A DNA stretch of 64,000 bases from Bacillota bacterium (GTDB lineage: Bacteria; Bacillota; Clostridia; Lachnospirales; Lachnospiraceae), in NCBI GenBank assembly GCA_023398375.1, contig JAEWSH010000037.1, positions 1-64,000 of the forward strand, read 5' to 3'. This document shows, piece after piece, positions 24,463-32,746 of this stretch. The translations under genes were made by a program, and so were the position numbers. The notes beneath the pieces were generated by a model that did not search any database, was not told the DNA's origin, and was given only the letters and a program-made list of their open reading frames with translations. The stretch's first letter is position 1. The number at the start of each line of letters is the position of its first letter.

Positions 24463-24936
24463 ATGCTAAAAAATATATTCTTAAAAAATAAAAATTCCGA
24501 AGTTATTATAAGCCCGGTAGCGGGAAACATTATCCCTATTGAAAGCGTGAACGATGAAGTGTTTTCTTCAAAAATGATGGGTGATGGTTTTGCAGTTGAG
24601 CCAACAGAAAATGAAGTCAAAGTACCTGTGAGCGGTAAGATTGCCATGCTATATCCGTCATTACATGCTTTTGGTATCGAAACATCTAACGGAATCAACA
24701 TATTAGTACACATTGGAATTGATACTGTAAGTTTGAATGGAAAAGGATTCAAATCCATGATCAAGGAAAACCAGAAAGTTAAAGCAGGCGAATCTGCAAT
24801 AATTGCAGACTTTAATTATATTAAAAATCAAGGATATGGTGTGACTGTAATGGTCATCGTAACGGATAGTAGTAGTTTCGATACCCTCACTAAAAACCTG
24901 CAAAATCCAAATGAAGTACTTACTCTTTCAAACTAA
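24463..24936 (+). CDS. PTS glucose-type EIIA component
   Basis: A free EIIA domain of 157 residues (Crr-like) that passes phosphate from HPr to EIIB. Motifs are SPVAGNIIPIESVNDEVFSS, KMMGDGFAVEPTENEV and the active-site region INILVHIGIDTVSLNGKGF, where His83 is the phosphorylated residue; the paired His68 lies in YPSLHAFGIET. It lies 13 bases after the GH1 gene with AAAGGAG before the start. It supplies the EIIA function that is missing from the EIIBC protein encoded at 20884-22275. Confidence 0.95.
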   Translation: MLKNIFLKNKNSEVIISPVAGNIIPIESVNDEVFSSKMMGDGFAVEPTENEVKVPVSGKIAMLYPSLHAFGIETSNGINILVHIGIDTVSLNGKGFKSMIKENQKVKAGESAIIADFNYIKNQGYGVTVMVIVTDSSSFDTLTKNLQNPNEVLTLSN

Positions 24937-25009
24937 AACCTATTTAAAATAGGATGATAAAAGGTATTCCTATTTTAAGATAATACCTAAAAATTCTTGA
25001 TTTCTCTTT

Positions 25010-25069
25010 AAACGTTTCAACTCATCGGAACGTGCAGCTTTGCTGTATCTCCCATGAGTTGAAACGTTT
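25010..25069. terminator. Bidirectional terminator between convergent genes
   Basis: A perfect 16-bp stem, AAACGTTTCAACTCAT with ATGAGTTGAAACGTTT, is flanked by T-rich and A-rich tracts. It serves both the EIIA gene (plus) and the secreted propeller gene (minus). Confidence 0.9.
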
Positions 25070-25088
25070 TTAATTTTTGTTATGAATT

Positions 25089-26126
25089 TTAATACATTGC
25101 ATTTACACCCGTTATTTGGTCATTTAACACTTGAAACCGCCATATGTTATTTGAGACTCCGGAATTGGTCATATAAAAAGCATCATTAAAATGATCTATA
25201 TAATAGGGTATTCCTTTATTGGAAACATACTGATACATAACCTCGTATTTCCCCTGTGCCAGGCCATTCAAATCATTGGTGCGAATGAAGGTAGCAGCAT
25301 CCTGATTTGCATTTGCATCACATGAGACTGTCATATAGTAATAGCTGCCTATCGGAAGTACATAGGCCATTCCTGATATTTCTGATGTAACAGGATATCT
25401 TCCCAACACTTCAAAGGTATTTTTATTCACTATCATCATATAGCGATTCGTCCCTGATGGAAATATTATTTGGTTTCCATCAATCGTAAATGATCTGACA
25501 TAATAGTTTCCGAGTTCCTTAATATGACGTACTTCCCGAATACAGAGAGTTTCAGTATCAGGGGCTTTATTCAAAATGTACATATCTCCTGTCATGGAGC
25601 TCCAAACAAAAAAAGAATCCGTTTCTTTGTCATATTGGATATAATGCGGTCTAATACCAATGTCATCCAATCTCTGGGTGTTCTGAAAACGACCATTTTT
25701 CCATTCAAACACAAGAATTCGATTTTTTTCTGTGTCAGCTACCAGATAAAAATTGCCATCACTGGCTATCGCATGCGGTAACGTAACATCATTTGTCATT
25801 ACTTTCCATTGCTTTAGAGGTATTCCCATATTCTTTGTATAGATAACCTGATTATGGTAGCAATCCACAATAAAATAATAGTCTCCCTGTTTTGTGATCT
25901 GGGTCGGCACTTTTAAGGTTTCATATGTATTATAGGGATTTTCATAGTCAAGTGTACTCTCTTGCATTTTTACTGCTGGTTTCATTCCCATATCAATGAT
26001 TGTAACAGGACTACTGACATTGGTTTCTGCATTTTCTTCTGCATATAACGGTATCTGCAAAAAACAGAATATCAAACAACTTAACAAAAATCCTATCTTT
26101 ATTCTAAACTTTTTTAGTTTATTCAT
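25089..26126 (-). CDS. Secreted beta-propeller-like protein of unknown function
   Basis: An exported protein of 345 residues. A signal peptide is evident: basic start MNKLKKFRIK, hydrophobic core IGFLLSCLIFCFLQIPL, then AEENAE. The mature part repeats short beta-blade-like patterns such as YYFIVDCYHNQVIY, NFYLVADTEKNRILVFEW, FFVWSSMTGDMYIL and YYMTVSCDANANQD, consistent with an NHL/YVTN-type propeller of several blades. No catalytic motif is seen. It is encoded 38 bases downstream of a membrane-anchored metallophosphoesterase and probably shares its transcript, so the two may act together at the cell surface. The function is unknown. Confidence 0.75.
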   Translation of the reverse strand: MNKLKKFRIKIGFLLSCLIFCFLQIPLYAEENAETNVSSPVTIIDMGMKPAVKMQESTLDYENPYNTYETLKVPTQITKQGDYYFIVDCYHNQVIYTKNMGIPLKQWKVMTNDVTLPHAIASDGNFYLVADTEKNRILVFEWKNGRFQNTQRLDDIGIRPHYIQYDKETDSFFVWSSMTGDMYILNKAPDTETLCIREVRHIKELGNYYVRSFTIDGNQIIFPSGTNRYMMIVNKNTFEVLGRYPVTSEISGMAYVLPIGSYYYMTVSCDANANQDAATFIRTNDLNGLAQGKYEVMYQYVSNKGIPYYIDHFNDAFYMTNSGVSNNIWRFQVLNDQITGVNAMY

Positions 26127-26164
26127 AAATTTTTACCACCTATACTTTTTTTAAAAGGTCATTT

Positions 26165-27244
26165 TTATTTGGTTGGTCTAATATGGATCACCCCTACAAC
26201 ACCTTGATAAGCAGGTGAAAATATATGTTGTGGTACCTGTTCCGTAATCATGCCATCCCAAGCTGCATGAAGATGCCCTGCGAGTATCTGACAGGCTGCA
26301 GTATCTTTCGCATAAATTTTATTTAAATAGTTTGTTGTCGGCTCATAAGGGATATAGTCACCAGCACCCCAATAGTATATTTTGTTTCTTGCTTTCATTG
26401 ACAATGCTTCTAATGATGAATCCACCTTAGATGCGTAGGGAACATGAGTGGCTATAATCACTGGTTTTTTTTGTTCCAGTAAATCATTCACAATCGCATA
26501 TTGATTGTCCGTCATATTTTTTGTGGAACCATTGATTCCTGCCACCAGAAATTCTCCATAATCAAGCTTTTTATCCTCAAGTCTATCTCCATCTATCTGC
26601 TTATGGGCATTATGGGCATCTTCTTCTGTAAAGACATTTCCTCCATACCAAAATCCATAATCATGATCCGCCCTGATATATAATACCGGTATTGATTTAT
26701 TTATATTTTTATATGCGTTCATGAAAACGCTCATATTGGAAGCACTGCAATAGTCCATGATATCTCCACCCAAAATGACACCATCAAATTTTTCATAGTT
26801 TATAAATTTGACAATTTCTGGCCACAAGTCTTCCGCATGGACACCACTCTCTGTTTGAAAAGAATCATATCTGGATCTTACTTTTTCCATAGATTCTATC
26901 ATCACATCATTGCTTGCCGCTTTATCAGTGACCATATGCAAATCGCTGACCCACGCTAACTTGTATTCCCGTTGCAAGCCTGGAATTTCAATCGTAATTT
27001 CTTCCTGTTTGAATTCATATTCTGGCTTTGCATATACAATTTCGGCCTGGTTTATTTTGCTTTTTCCTGCTGATACTGTTTCATCCTTAGCCCATACTTC
27101 GACTGGGTTCTCATTCTGTAGTATCAAAAATTTCCCTACTGCAGGTTCAATTACTGCTAAAATAAATATCAAAATAGTATTAAAAATAAAAAAACGAATA
27201 TATTTTATTCCTAGTTTCTTGTTTTCCTTTTTGTGCCTTCTCAT
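26165..27244 (-). CDS. Membrane-anchored metallophosphoesterase
   Basis: A calcineurin-like phosphoesterase of about 359 residues from the preferred start. After a basic N-terminus (MRRHKKENKK) it has one membrane anchor (about residues 14-35, FFIFNTILIFILAVIEPAVG). An extracytoplasmic domain follows with the metal motifs WVSDLHMV, GVILGGDIMD, RADHD (in place of the usual GNHD), IATHVPY and LAGHLHAAWDG. The enzyme type covers phosphomonoesters and diesters, and the substrate is unknown. The ATG at 27244 has GAGGTG upstream; the frame is open to a GTG at 27361. Its gene precedes the secreted propeller gene by 38 bases. Confidence 0.8.
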   Translation of the reverse strand: MRRHKKENKKLGIKYIRFFIFNTILIFILAVIEPAVGKFLILQNENPVEVWAKDETVSAGKSKINQAEIVYAKPEYEFKQEEITIEIPGLQREYKLAWVSDLHMVTDKAASNDVMIESMEKVRSRYDSFQTESGVHAEDLWPEIVKFINYEKFDGVILGGDIMDYCSASNMSVFMNAYKNINKSIPVLYIRADHDYGFWYGGNVFTEEDAHNAHKQIDGDRLEDKKLDYGEFLVAGINGSTKNMTDNQYAIVNDLLEQKKPVIIATHVPYASKVDSSLEALSMKARNKIYYWGAGDYIPYEPTTNYLNKIYAKDTAACQILAGHLHAAWDGMITEQVPQHIFSPAYQGVVGVIHIRPTK

Positions 27245-27394
27245 TTTCACCTCATTATTTCTTGCACTATTTTTTTGTATTCCATTTAAATTATATCTAA
27301 AAATTTTGAAAAATAATATAGTTCTTTTCATTTTATGGGAATAATTTCTTCCTTTATCCACTAATCCCCGTCCTTAATACATAAGGTAAGCAAA

Positions 27395-27424
27395 AGACAG
27401 ACTCCTAAATTAGCTAGTCTGTCT
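27395..27424 (-). terminator. Terminator at the end of the fructosamine operon
   Basis: The arms AGACAGACT/AGTCTGTCT (27395-27403, 27416-27424) are followed on the minus strand by TTTTGC. It lies 18 bases after the stop of the truncated epimerase-like ORF. Confidence 0.75.
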
Positions 27425-27441
27425 CTTATCTTAATTTATTT

Positions 27442-27549
27442 CTAAACTATTCTACCAGCACTCATCTGTGCATCTAAAAAGTATTCCAAAGAATAGAATA
27501 AATAATGAATATTCATCCCAGCAATTTGTTCTCTATTAATCAGCTTCAT
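27442..27549 (-). pseudogene. Truncated TIM-barrel epimerase-like ORF (FrlC-like N-terminus)
   Basis: From an ATG at 27549 with a very strong ribosome binding site (GTAGGAGGTCGTAT), 35 residues are encoded: MKLINREQIAGMNIHYLFYS through YFLDAQMSAG, then RIV and a stop. The start resembles the first strand-helix unit of sugar phosphate isomerase/epimerase (AP endonuclease 2-like) proteins, in which a segment like IELWG normally follows the AG. It lies 10 bases after the ABC ATPase gene, at the end of a fructosamine operon where FrlC-type 3-epimerases are often found. I read it as the remnant of such a gene after a deletion. A genuine small protein cannot be excluded. Confidence 0.5.
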
Positions 27550-27559
27550 ATACGACCTC

Positions 27560-28282
27560 CTACAATACTTTTGATAAAAATGACTTCAATCGTTCATTCG
27601 ATAGATTTCCAAATACTTCTTCCGAAGCACCATCCACCAGTATTTGACCTCTTACCATAAATAACACACGATTACTCACTTCTTTGGCAAATCCCATTTC
27701 ATGTGTCACCACCACCATAGTCATTCCTTCTGATGCAAGCTGTTTCATAACTGCCAGTACTTCTCCTACCATCTCGGGATCTAATGCCGAAGTTGGTTCA
27801 TCAAATAGTAATACTTTGGGGTTCATTGCCAATGTTCTTGCAATCGCCACTCTCTGTTTTTGCCCACCCGATAATTTATTCGGATATGCATTGGCTTTTT
27901 GCTCCATTCCGACACGTTCCAATAGTTTCATTGCTTTATCATAGGCCTCTTCCTTAGTCCATTTACCAAGATGCACAGGAGCTAATGTTACGTTTTCTTC
28001 CACTGTCTTATTGGCAAATAAGTTAAAGTGTTGGAAAACCATACCAACCTCTTCCCTATACGCATCTACATTTACTTTTTCATCCAGAATATCCTTCTGA
28101 TCTACTATAATTTTTCCTGTATCCGGTTTTTCTAATAAGTTAATACATCTTAGAAAGGTTGACTTACCAGATCCTGATGGACCAATTATACAAACGCATT
28201 CCCCTTTTTTTATCTCAATACTGACATTACATAATACCAGATTTTCTCCAAAGGACTTATTTAGGTTTTCTACCTTAATCAC
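27560..28282 (-). CDS. Polar amino acid ABC transporter, ATP-binding protein
   Basis: An ABC ATPase of 240 residues of the GlnQ/HisP group that energises uptake of amino acids or, here, probably their fructosyl derivatives. Walker A is IIGPSGSGKSTFLRCINL, Q-loop MVFQHFNLFANKTV, signature NKLSGGQKQRVAIARTLAM, Walker B VLLFDEPTSALD, and H-loop VVVTHEMGFA. The start overlaps the last 8 bases of the fused receptor-permease gene, so they are translationally coupled. Confidence 0.95.
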   Translation of the reverse strand: MIKVENLNKSFGENLVLCNVSIEIKKGECVCIIGPSGSGKSTFLRCINLLEKPDTGKIIVDQKDILDEKVNVDAYREEVGMVFQHFNLFANKTVEENVTLAPVHLGKWTKEEAYDKAMKLLERVGMEQKANAYPNKLSGGQKQRVAIARTLAMNPKVLLFDEPTSALDPEMVGEVLAVMKQLASEGMTMVVVTHEMGFAKEVSNRVLFMVRGQILVDGASEEVFGNLSNERLKSFLSKVL

Positions 28283-29765
28283 TAGCTCTCAGCCTCCTTT
28301 CAAAGCGGTTCAAAAGAATTGTTAATATTTTTACAATGCCATAATAAATAATTCCTGCCACGAGCAAAGGAATGAACATTTGATAGGTTCTGGACGAAAC
28401 ATAGCTTGCCGCTTTTGTTAAATCAAAGATACCGACATAACCTAAAATAGAAGTTTCTTTAATCATCTGAATGAACTCATTTCCCATTGCCGGCAGGATA
28501 TTCTTAACTGCCTGTGGAATAATAATCTTTTGCATGGTAGTCCAATAACTTAATCCTACCGCTCTTCCTGCTTCCATCTGACCCATATCAACTGCCAGGA
28601 TTCCTGCTCTTATGACTTCTGAAACATAAGCACCACTGTTGATACCAAAGCATACGACTGCGGCAACATACCCAAGATTACTATGGAATACTGCAAAATA
28701 AATAATCATCAATTGCAGGACTGATGGAGTTCCTCTGATAATATCTACATATGCTGAGGTGAGAAAAATACCTACTCTTCCAATCAACGTTTTTCTTTTT
28801 TCTAAGCGAATGAATGCGACTGCAGTCCCTATTATTAACCCTGTTAGTACGGATAAAATAGATATCATAATAGTAATTTCAACACCTTTTACATAGTAAT
28901 TCCATCTATTATCTTTCAAAAAGATAAATTTCAGAGTGGCTGCAAACCCTTTTCCCTGTTCATTGTCTTCTGGTAAAACTTCATTCTCACTATCATTAGA
29001 AAAATACTTTTTATAGATTGCATCATATTTTCCACTTTCCTTTGTTTTAGCGAGTCCATCATTAATAATACTTACTAGTTCTTTATCTCCCTTTTTTATA
29101 CAGAAAACGGTATCTTCTTCTGTCCCTTTAATTTCATGTGCTTCCATACCTTCTGTCTGTTTACAGTAGATATTTGCCATGATGGTATCAATTAATACTG
29201 CATCTGTACCTCCGTTTTTCAGTTCCATAATCGCACTTGATGCATTCTTGAATCGTTTTATATCTACATCTTCTACTACGCCATAATCCTGATTTTCACC
29301 GGAAGCAATCATATCACTCAAAGAACCTTCCAATACTGATACTCTTTTTCCTCTTAGTGAGTCAAAATCGTTAATTTCTGCTCCTTTTTGACATACAATG
29401 CTTTGAGAACCTTTGTAATAAACATCTGAAAAGTCAACACTTTGAGCTCTTTCTTCAGTCGGGCCAATTCCTGCTGCAATCAACTGAATATCCCCCGATT
29501 CCATGGCTCCAATCAGGGAATCAAAGGGAAGATCTTTCCAAACCAGCGTAACATCTTCTTCTTTGGCTATCGCTTCCATTAATTCATAATCAAACCCTAT
29601 TAGATTTCCATTCTCATCTAAATATTCAAATGGTGCATATTCTGCATTTGTCCCTACTACAATAGACTCTTTATCTAATGCATTTGCCTTAATAGCAGGG
29701 GTGCCAACTAGTATCACTACCAGCAAAAGAAGTATTTTATAAATACTTTTTTTCGTTCTATTCAT
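28275..29765 (-). CDS. Fused amino acid ABC receptor and permease (GlnH-GlnP type)
   Basis: A single 496-residue chain joins the substrate receptor to the membrane channel of a polar amino acid ABC importer. A signal/anchor segment (residues about 8-28) is followed by a SBP_bac_3 domain, residues about 30-265, with VVGTNAEYAPFEYLDENGNL and MESGDIQLIAAGIGPTEERA. After a linker the HisM/GlnP permease domain (about 290-496) follows, with EVIRAGILAVDMGQMEAGRA, the EAA-loop that contacts the ATPase, and ILPAMGNEFIQMIKETSILG. Such fusions tether the receptor near the membrane. In fructosamine operons of clostridia this transporter type is likely to bring in fructosyl amino acids. Confidence 0.93.
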   Translation of the reverse strand: MNRTKKSIYKILLLLVVILVGTPAIKANALDKESIVVGTNAEYAPFEYLDENGNLIGFDYELMEAIAKEEDVTLVWKDLPFDSLIGAMESGDIQLIAAGIGPTEERAQSVDFSDVYYKGSQSIVCQKGAEINDFDSLRGKRVSVLEGSLSDMIASGENQDYGVVEDVDIKRFKNASSAIMELKNGGTDAVLIDTIMANIYCKQTEGMEAHEIKGTEEDTVFCIKKGDKELVSIINDGLAKTKESGKYDAIYKKYFSNDSENEVLPEDNEQGKGFAATLKFIFLKDNRWNYYVKGVEITIMISILSVLTGLIIGTAVAFIRLEKRKTLIGRVGIFLTSAYVDIIRGTPSVLQLMIIYFAVFHSNLGYVAAVVCFGINSGAYVSEVIRAGILAVDMGQMEAGRAVGLSYWTTMQKIIIPQAVKNILPAMGNEFIQMIKETSILGYVGIFDLTKAASYVSSRTYQMFIPLLVAGIIYYGIVKILTILLNRFERRLRASD

Positions 29766-29784
29766 CCCACTTATCCTTTACTTT

Positions 29785-30843
29785 TTAGACTTTTTCTTCC
29801 AATTTACTTCCCATATATTTATGAAAATCCGGATCTTTGGGGATATTCAAATCAATTCCACGTTTTCTGGATGTTAAGACAAATAGCTGCTGAATTGGTA
29901 AAATGTATTCCAATACTGATAATTCCGGATCATTTATAAAATCATCCTCTGGCATACGATACTGTCTGTTACCCTGTTTTCCATAATAATCATACAATCG
30001 TTCCATTTGTTGTTTTTGCTTTTTTTCAGTTGGAAATAGATACAAAAAATCTGTTTCACTATCTGCCGCATTATACATACCATGCATAAATGCATCTGTC
30101 TCAAACCCACGAACAGGGTAGCGGCATGTTTCAGATATTTTTAAAACAGCTTCCAACATAGTTGCCTGCTGAATTCCATCATATAGTACAATCAGATTTT
30201 TACTTTCTTTTAACTGCTCTGCTGTTTCCTGACTCCAGCTAACCGATCTTTCTAAGACAACAGGCATATTTTCAAGAATTCGCTTTACACGGTTCTGATA
30301 CTCCTTTTCTCCAGAATCTGAGAGTATTCCCTGCGTTTTGGCCAATTCAATTCCAAACAGAATTAATGTTAATACTGTTGCTGAATATCCTTTTGTAGTG
30401 GCTCCTGCATCTTCATATCCACATTCAACATAGATATTTGCATCAGCATGACGTGTAATTTCCGTGTCATGCTCTCCCGTTACAGAAATTGTACGTACTC
30501 CGGCCTTTCTTACTGCATCTAATGCTGTAATAACGGCAGTACTGGTTCCCTGTTGTGAGATTCCAACAACCAGACTATTTTTATTCATGAAGCATATTTC
30601 CTCAGATATAGTTATCGGGTATACGGAAAAAACCCGTATACCCAATAATTTCTTTAAAAAAGAAATCGCAGCTATTGCACTATGATGGGAAGATCCTGTT
30701 CCTGCCAAATATAATTCTGACACTTTTTCTTCCGTAAGTATCTTCATACAACTTTCGAAAATTGCTGATCTTCCTTTCCATATACTGCTTAATATCTCAG
30801 GAGTATCTTCCATATATTTCCATGCATCACCCTGATATATCAT
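29785..30843 (-). CDS. SIS-domain deglycase-like protein (GlmS/AgaS C-terminal type)
   Basis: A 352-residue protein of two SIS sugar-phosphate isomerase domains, like the C-terminal half of glucosamine-6-phosphate synthase. Segments are LYLAGTGSSHHSAIAAISF, SLVVGISQQGTSTAVITAL and ISVTGEHDTEITRHADANI. There is no glutaminase domain. In fructosamine loci, such proteins (GfrF and relatives) split phosphorylated Amadori or Heyns compounds into a sugar 6-phosphate and an amino acid. It lies between a receptor-permease fusion and a FrlD-like kinase, and another SIS protein (31740-32711) is present. The two may handle different glycation products. The exact substrate is uncertain. Confidence 0.82.
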   Translation of the reverse strand: MIYQGDAWKYMEDTPEILSSIWKGRSAIFESCMKILTEEKVSELYLAGTGSSHHSAIAAISFLKKLLGIRVFSVYPITISEEICFMNKNSLVVGISQQGTSTAVITALDAVRKAGVRTISVTGEHDTEITRHADANIYVECGYEDAGATTKGYSATVLTLILFGIELAKTQGILSDSGEKEYQNRVKRILENMPVVLERSVSWSQETAEQLKESKNLIVLYDGIQQATMLEAVLKISETCRYPVRGFETDAFMHGMYNAADSETDFLYLFPTEKKQKQQMERLYDYYGKQGNRQYRMPEDDFINDPELSVLEYILPIQQLFVLTSRKRGIDLNIPKDPDFHKYMGSKLEEKV

Positions 30844-30854
30844 ATTACTTCTCC

Positions 30855-31712
30855 TTATTCATATTTTGTTCCATATCCAAAAGCACCCGGACGTTCACAA
30901 ATCTTTGATGCGAATGCTGCTGCATCTGCAAGACTTGTACGAATTGCTTCCGATTGCTCCATTCCTTTTTTCATCTTATCAACATAGCCAATCGTAAAGG
31001 ATGTAATTAAAGAATCTCCTGCCCCCATAGTATCTACTACTTTTTCAATCGGAACAGCAGCTTGTACATAGAACTCATTTCCATCGTAAAGGATACATCC
31101 TTTTGACCCACGAGAAGCTGTTGCAAGTGTTGCACCGCCTTTAATCATCATCTTTAAATGTTCTTTCGCATCCTCCTCACTTCCGTCAAAAGAACAGAAT
31201 GCATAATCAACATATGGCAGGATCTCTTTATAGTATTCATTTGTAGAATCATCAGAAAAATCAAAAGAGATTTTCACGCCCGTTTCTTTTATTTTAGGAA
31301 GTTCTTTTTCCGTGAAGCAGTAATTTCCACTGTGAACAAAGTCAAACTGTCTGATATATGCAAGATCAAAACGATCTAAAATGAATGGCGTCTTTCCTCT
31401 GATACCACCATCATTCCATTCTGCAAAAACACGTTCTCCATTCTCCAGATTAATCTTAGACCATCCGTTTTCACCTTCCAATTGTTTGCATTTTATGGTT
31501 TCAATATTCAAATCACCTAATGCCTTTATGACCCATTCTGCTTTTTCATCATTTCCGAAATATCCCATATAAGCAGTTTTATCAACTCCGAAAATTGTGG
31601 CATAGGCACATAAATTTACACAATTTCCACCTGGGTACATTGTCTTTATGTGTTCATACATATCTACTACATTATCGCCAAACCCTAATACTTTTACGTT
31701 ATGTTCTGTCAT
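30855..31712 (-). CDS. frlD: Fructoselysine 6-kinase-like PfkB kinase (FrlD)
   Basis: A PfkB-family sugar kinase of 285 residues. The N-terminal substrate region is VLGFGDNVVDMYEHIKTMYP with GGNCVNLCAYATIFG, matching FrlD-type fructoselysine kinases. The C-terminal ATP/anion-hole motif is VVDTMGAGDSLITSFTIGY, with the catalytic Asp in GAGD. The reaction is fructosyl-amino acid plus ATP to the 6-phospho form, which the deglycases then split. It lies 11 bases from one SIS gene and 27 bases from the other, in one operon. Assignment depends on sequence resemblance plus context; the amino acid part of the substrate is not known. Confidence 0.85.
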   Translation of the reverse strand: MTEHNVKVLGFGDNVVDMYEHIKTMYPGGNCVNLCAYATIFGVDKTAYMGYFGNDEKAEWVIKALGDLNIETIKCKQLEGENGWSKINLENGERVFAEWNDGGIRGKTPFILDRFDLAYIRQFDFVHSGNYCFTEKELPKIKETGVKISFDFSDDSTNEYYKEILPYVDYAFCSFDGSEEDAKEHLKMMIKGGATLATASRGSKGCILYDGNEFYVQAAVPIEKVVDTMGAGDSLITSFTIGYVDKMKKGMEQSEAIRTSLADAAAFASKICERPGAFGYGTKYE

Positions 31713-31739
31713 GATTCCTTATCCTTTTCCAAAAATATT

Positions 31740-32711
31740 TTAATACTCAACAACTCCCATATATCTTCTCATATCTAATGGATGTCTTCTCTTATCCTGT
31801 AATCCAGTTCGGTAAGCAACGCTCATAGCATAGAATAGCATTGGACAGAAATACTCATTTACACTCGCATCGATTTCTTCAATTCCAAGTTCTTTTGCAT
31901 CAATGATTTCGTATTTCTTTCCATATTTTTCAAGAAATGTAAGTGCACGTTCATCCATAGCTCTTGCCTCTCCCGTACCCATAAGAAGAATATAAAGATG
32001 ATCCTCATCTGTACACTCAAATGGTCCATGGAAGTACTCTCCTGAATTTAAATAACAGCAATCCATCCACTGCATTTCCTGTAAGGAACAAATTGAGAAA
32101 CCATATGCCTGTGAATAAGAAGCGCCTGATGCCATAATATAAAGGAATGGCTCATTGAAATATTTTTCAGCGAATACCCATGTACGATTCTGCACTTTTT
32201 TCACTGCAGCACGAACAATACCATCTGCTTTCTCAAGTCCATCTAAAATTGCTTCGTATTTTCCATAACCAGGTTCCTGGATTTTTAATAGTTCATTTAA
32301 CACACGTAATACAATCCCCTGAGGTCTTGCATTTTCATTTGTTTCGTTTTTCCAGGAATATACGATTGGATTAAATTCTTCATGCGCACATATGGAATCC
32401 GGATTGTGTGTCATTGTAATGACTGCTGCACCTTTTTCAATTGCAAATTTTGCTGCTTCTACTACTTCTCTTGTATTACCACCATGAGAACAAAGGAGAA
32501 CCAAAGCACCTCTTTTCAAAAATTTAGATGGTGATGTCACTAATTCTCTTGCGTTTAACCAATGTGAATGTATGGTTTCTGATTCTGCATTCACAAAGTA
32601 ATATCCAGGATACAAATCTACTAAAGATCCTCCACATGCTGTTAAAAAAATATCGTTGATTTTTCCTTGTTCTTCATAGATTTTTTTTATTAATTCTTCT
32701 GGTGTTCTCAT
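31740..32711 (-). CDS. frlB: Fructoselysine-6-phosphate deglycase-like SIS protein (FrlB)
   Basis: A 323-residue protein with tandem SIS domains that fits FrlB: IFLTACGGSLVDLYPGYYFV, VLLCSHGGNTREVVEAAKF, FLYIMASGASYSQAYGFSIC and LNSGEYFHGPFEC. FrlB hydrolyses fructoselysine 6-phosphate to glucose 6-phosphate and lysine. The catalytic Glu and His candidates lie in the GEYFHGPFE segment. I prefer the ATG at 32711 (MRTPEELIKK), preceded by GAGAG. The frame is open further upstream, but those codons lie within the permease gene. It is part of the operon with FrlD. Confidence 0.87.
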   Translation of the reverse strand: MRTPEELIKKIYEEQGKINDIFLTACGGSLVDLYPGYYFVNAESETIHSHWLNARELVTSPSKFLKRGALVLLCSHGGNTREVVEAAKFAIEKGAAVITMTHNPDSICAHEEFNPIVYSWKNETNENARPQGIVLRVLNELLKIQEPGYGKYEAILDGLEKADGIVRAAVKKVQNRTWVFAEKYFNEPFLYIMASGASYSQAYGFSICSLQEMQWMDCCYLNSGEYFHGPFECTDEDHLYILLMGTGEARAMDERALTFLEKYGKKYEIIDAKELGIEEIDASVNEYFCPMLFYAMSVAYRTGLQDKRRHPLDMRRYMGVVEY

Positions 32712-32746
32712 TATTTTTTCTCTCATTTCTATATTTATTTTTAATA

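Noticed and set aside
26700..26740. GCGTTCATGAAAACGC-type sequence resembling a catabolite-responsive element
   Set aside because: It lies well inside the metallophosphoesterase coding sequence, away from any promoter, so it is probably chance.
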